A program made the position numbers and the translations under genes. From Methanoregula sp. (GTDB lineage Archaea; Halobacteriota; Methanomicrobia; Methanomicrobiales; Methanospirillaceae), in the NCBI GenBank assembly GCA_030653335.1, contig JAURZP010000365.1:1-7461 (forward strand): a DNA stretch of 7,461 nucleotides. Direction: 5' to 3'. Below the pieces are notes generated by a model. It saw only the letters and a program-made list of their open reading frames with translations, made no database searches and was not told where the DNA came from. Of this stretch, positions 6,345-7,461 are shown in pieces. How positions within the stretch are numbered: the stretch's first letter is position 1; each line of letters begins with the position of its first letter.

Positions 6345-6536
6345 TTACTCAGCCGTGATGGCCTTGACCGCATCAACCTTGATGTACCTGCGTTTTAAGT
6401 TGTGCTTGCTGCCGATCACCGCAAAGGTGCGTTCTGTTGCCTGCTTTGCATTGGGGGCCGCGATAATTTTTGTGTACGGCGCCCAGTCTTCGCCCATTAA
6501 AAAGGTTCCTTTAACCTCAAACTTCTGATTTTCCAT
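6345..6536 (-). CDS. rplX: Large-subunit ribosomal protein LX (L18Ae / L20a)
   Basis: This small basic protein of 63 residues (MENQKFEVKGTFLMG ... IGSKHNLKRRYIKVDAV) matches the archaeal LX family, related to eukaryotic L18a and part of the 50S subunit. The ATG at 6536 is chosen because GGAGTGAT ends 4 nt before it, with GGAG 8 nt away, and because family members begin close to the FEVKGTF motif. A GTG at 6545 is in frame and would add MII, but it lies inside that ribosome binding site. The gene follows aIF6 as in many archaea; the aIF6 stop at 6544-6542 lies 5 nt before the chosen start. It is the last gene of the operon, with the terminator directly after its TAA. Confidence 0.92.
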   Translation of the reverse strand: MENQKFEVKGTFLMGEDWAPYTKIIAAPNAKQATERTFAVIGSKHNLKRRYIKVDAVKAITAE

Positions 6537-6540
6537 AATT

Positions 6541-6548
6541 ATCACTCC
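6541..6548 (-). promoter_or_regulatory. Ribosome binding site of LX
   Basis: GGAGTGAT on the minus strand (6548 to 6541) is close to the archaeal anti-SD complement GGAGGTGAT, with one base missing. Its GGAG is 8 nt from the ATG at 6536. It overlaps the aIF6 stop codon, which implies coupled translation. Confidence 0.6.
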
Positions 6549-7204
6549 ATAAATCCAAATACGTCTTCAATCCTGCCAAGCTCAAACCCGCTCGTTGCAT
6601 TCCCGGCAAGGTAGCCACTCTCATTGACCATAAGACCGGTACCGACAAGTCCGCAGCCCATATTGATCGACCCGGTACCGACCGGCACCTTTGCAACCTC
6701 TTCGATCTTCTTGATCTGGGCAGCAGTAGCTCTCGGGTGCACAATGACACCATTGTTCGTGGCAACGCCCGCCATACCGACGGTCTTTACCCCTCCAAGA
6801 ACCAGCGTGATCACTTCCACGCCAAGGAAATCGCCAATCTGTTTGATCACGGCTTCGGGCATGTCCGGGTGGACAGCAGCAAAGGTATCGTTTGCCATGA
6901 TCACGTTGCCTGCGGCATTCATTGTATCACTGAGCAAAAACACCTCGCGGTGCTTTGCCATCTTCTCAACTTCTTCTTCCGTTGCCAGACCCGAGACGAT
7001 AACGCCCCGGCTGTTACCGGCAACTAAGGAGCCGATGATCGCGCTTCCCTGGATCGTGGTCTCAATAACCTCAACTTTGAGCGCTTCTTTTACTGCATGC
7101 CTGAATTCCGGTGTGGAATCCGGCGGGATTATTGCGATATTTCCTACCACCCGGGCAAAAACCCCGATGTTCGGATCGCCTGCAAACGTGATCGTCCTTT
7201 CCAT
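6542..7204 (-). CDS. eif6: Translation initiation factor 6 (aIF6), ribosome anti-association factor
   Basis: The 220-residue protein has the usual length and sequence of archaeal aIF6. It starts MERTITFAGDPNIGVFARV and shows the repeated internal units of the pentein fold (NSRGVIVSG, TNNGVIVHPRAT, NMGCGLVGTGLMVN). Proteins of this family bind the 50S subunit and block its joining with 30S. The ATG at 7204-7202 directly follows the TAG of L31e (7207-7205), giving TAGATG with no spacer, so translation is probably coupled. Only a weak purine stretch (CCGGA) lies upstream. The flanking genes, L31e before and LX after, are the standard archaeal context. Confidence 0.97.
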   Translation of the reverse strand: MERTITFAGDPNIGVFARVVGNIAIIPPDSTPEFRHAVKEALKVEVIETTIQGSAIIGSLVAGNSRGVIVSGLATEEEVEKMAKHREVFLLSDTMNAAGNVIMANDTFAAVHPDMPEAVIKQIGDFLGVEVITLVLGGVKTVGMAGVATNNGVIVHPRATAAQIKKIEEVAKVPVGTGSINMGCGLVGTGLMVNESGYLAGNATSGFELGRIEDVFGFME

Positions 7205-7459
7205 CTATGATTCCGGTGCAAGTTCAGCCTGAACCTGCCCGTCCTCCATTTTCATTGCGCGGATACGGATTTTTGACGGTGGCTTCTCTGCGCCCCGGCT
7301 CCACACCTTCTCATTGATGCCCTGATCGATCTTGACATCCTCGCTCTTCATGTGCCTGGCGAGATATTTCTTGATATCCTTAATTGCACCATTGCATCGC
7401 TTCCAGCGCGGCATCCGCTTTGCATCGCGCAGCGGAATGACATATACGTGTTCCTTCAT
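7205..7459 (-). CDS. rpl31e: Large-subunit ribosomal protein L31e
   Basis: The 84-residue basic protein starts MKEHVYVIPLRDAKRMPRW and contains AIKDIKKYLARHMK and INEKVWSRGAEKPPSKIRIRA, which are characteristic of archaeal and eukaryotic L31e, a 50S protein near the peptide exit tunnel. The length suits the family, so the gene is probably complete. Its ATG at 7459-7457 overlaps a TGA at 7461-7459 (TGATG), consistent with an upstream gene ending there. In many archaea that gene is L39e, but it lies outside the window, so this is inference. The ribosome binding site would also be outside. Confidence 0.95.
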   Translation of the reverse strand: MKEHVYVIPLRDAKRMPRWKRCNGAIKDIKKYLARHMKSEDVKIDQGINEKVWSRGAEKPPSKIRIRAMKMEDGQVQAELAPES

Positions 7460-7461
7460 CA

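Noticed and set aside
6534..6545. GTG at 6545 as the LX start
   Set aside because: It overlaps the GGAGTGAT ribosome binding site, while the ATG at 6536 has ideal spacing and fits family N-termini.
6624..7232. Plus-strand open frame of 202 codons antisense to aIF6
   Set aside because: aIF6 on the minus strand is unmistakable. The long reverse frame follows from its codon composition, and its Ser/Thr/Pro-rich product matches nothing I know.

Overview
The window looks like part of a methanogenic euryarchaeon chromosome, most likely order Methanomicrobiales and possibly near Methanoregula. Two things point there. The minus strand carries the archaeal ribosomal cluster L31e - aIF6 - LX (L18Ae). 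The plus-strand kinases have the soluble PAS/GAF architecture and the 'TRHDINNQ' H-box typical of that group. The genus is an inference, because no 16S or other marker is present.

Layout. Positions 1-6296 (plus strand) hold four tightly packed genes with almost no intergenic space: (1) the 3' part of a CheB/CheR-type fusion, with the end of the CheR methyltransferase, a PAS-like domain, a heptad coiled coil and two PAS domains; (2) a DUF1016/YhcG-family PD-(D/E)XK nuclease; (3) a PAS-PAS histidine kinase; (4) a GAF-PAS histidine kinase whose transmitter is a gap-free paralogue of the one in gene 3. Junctions are 3 nt, 5 nt (or a 4-nt overlap, depending on the start chosen) and a 1-nt overlap, so the genes are probably co-transcribed and partly translationally coupled. 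The promoter must lie upstream of the window. Positions 6345-7459 (minus strand) hold the convergent operon rpl31e - aIF6 - rplX, entering from the right edge and also with abutting or overlapping junctions. The 48-bp gap between the two convergent groups carries a T-rich archaeal-type terminator for the minus-strand operon.

How the parts may work together. The methyltransferase-PAS protein and the two kinases look like parts of a cytoplasmic sensory network: none has an evident membrane segment, none in this window has a receiver domain, and the fusion protein has no kinase of its own. The nuclease is the odd member. It belongs to a family usually met near restriction-modification or other accessory loci, yet it sits inside the signalling operon and its first ten residues nearly match those of the following kinase. 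A sensory control of the nuclease, or simply an insertion that captured a kinase 5' end, are both possible; the sequence alone does not decide.

There is no gene-free stretch over 300 bases. I saw no tRNA, rRNA, CRISPR array, insertion sequence or prophage gene.
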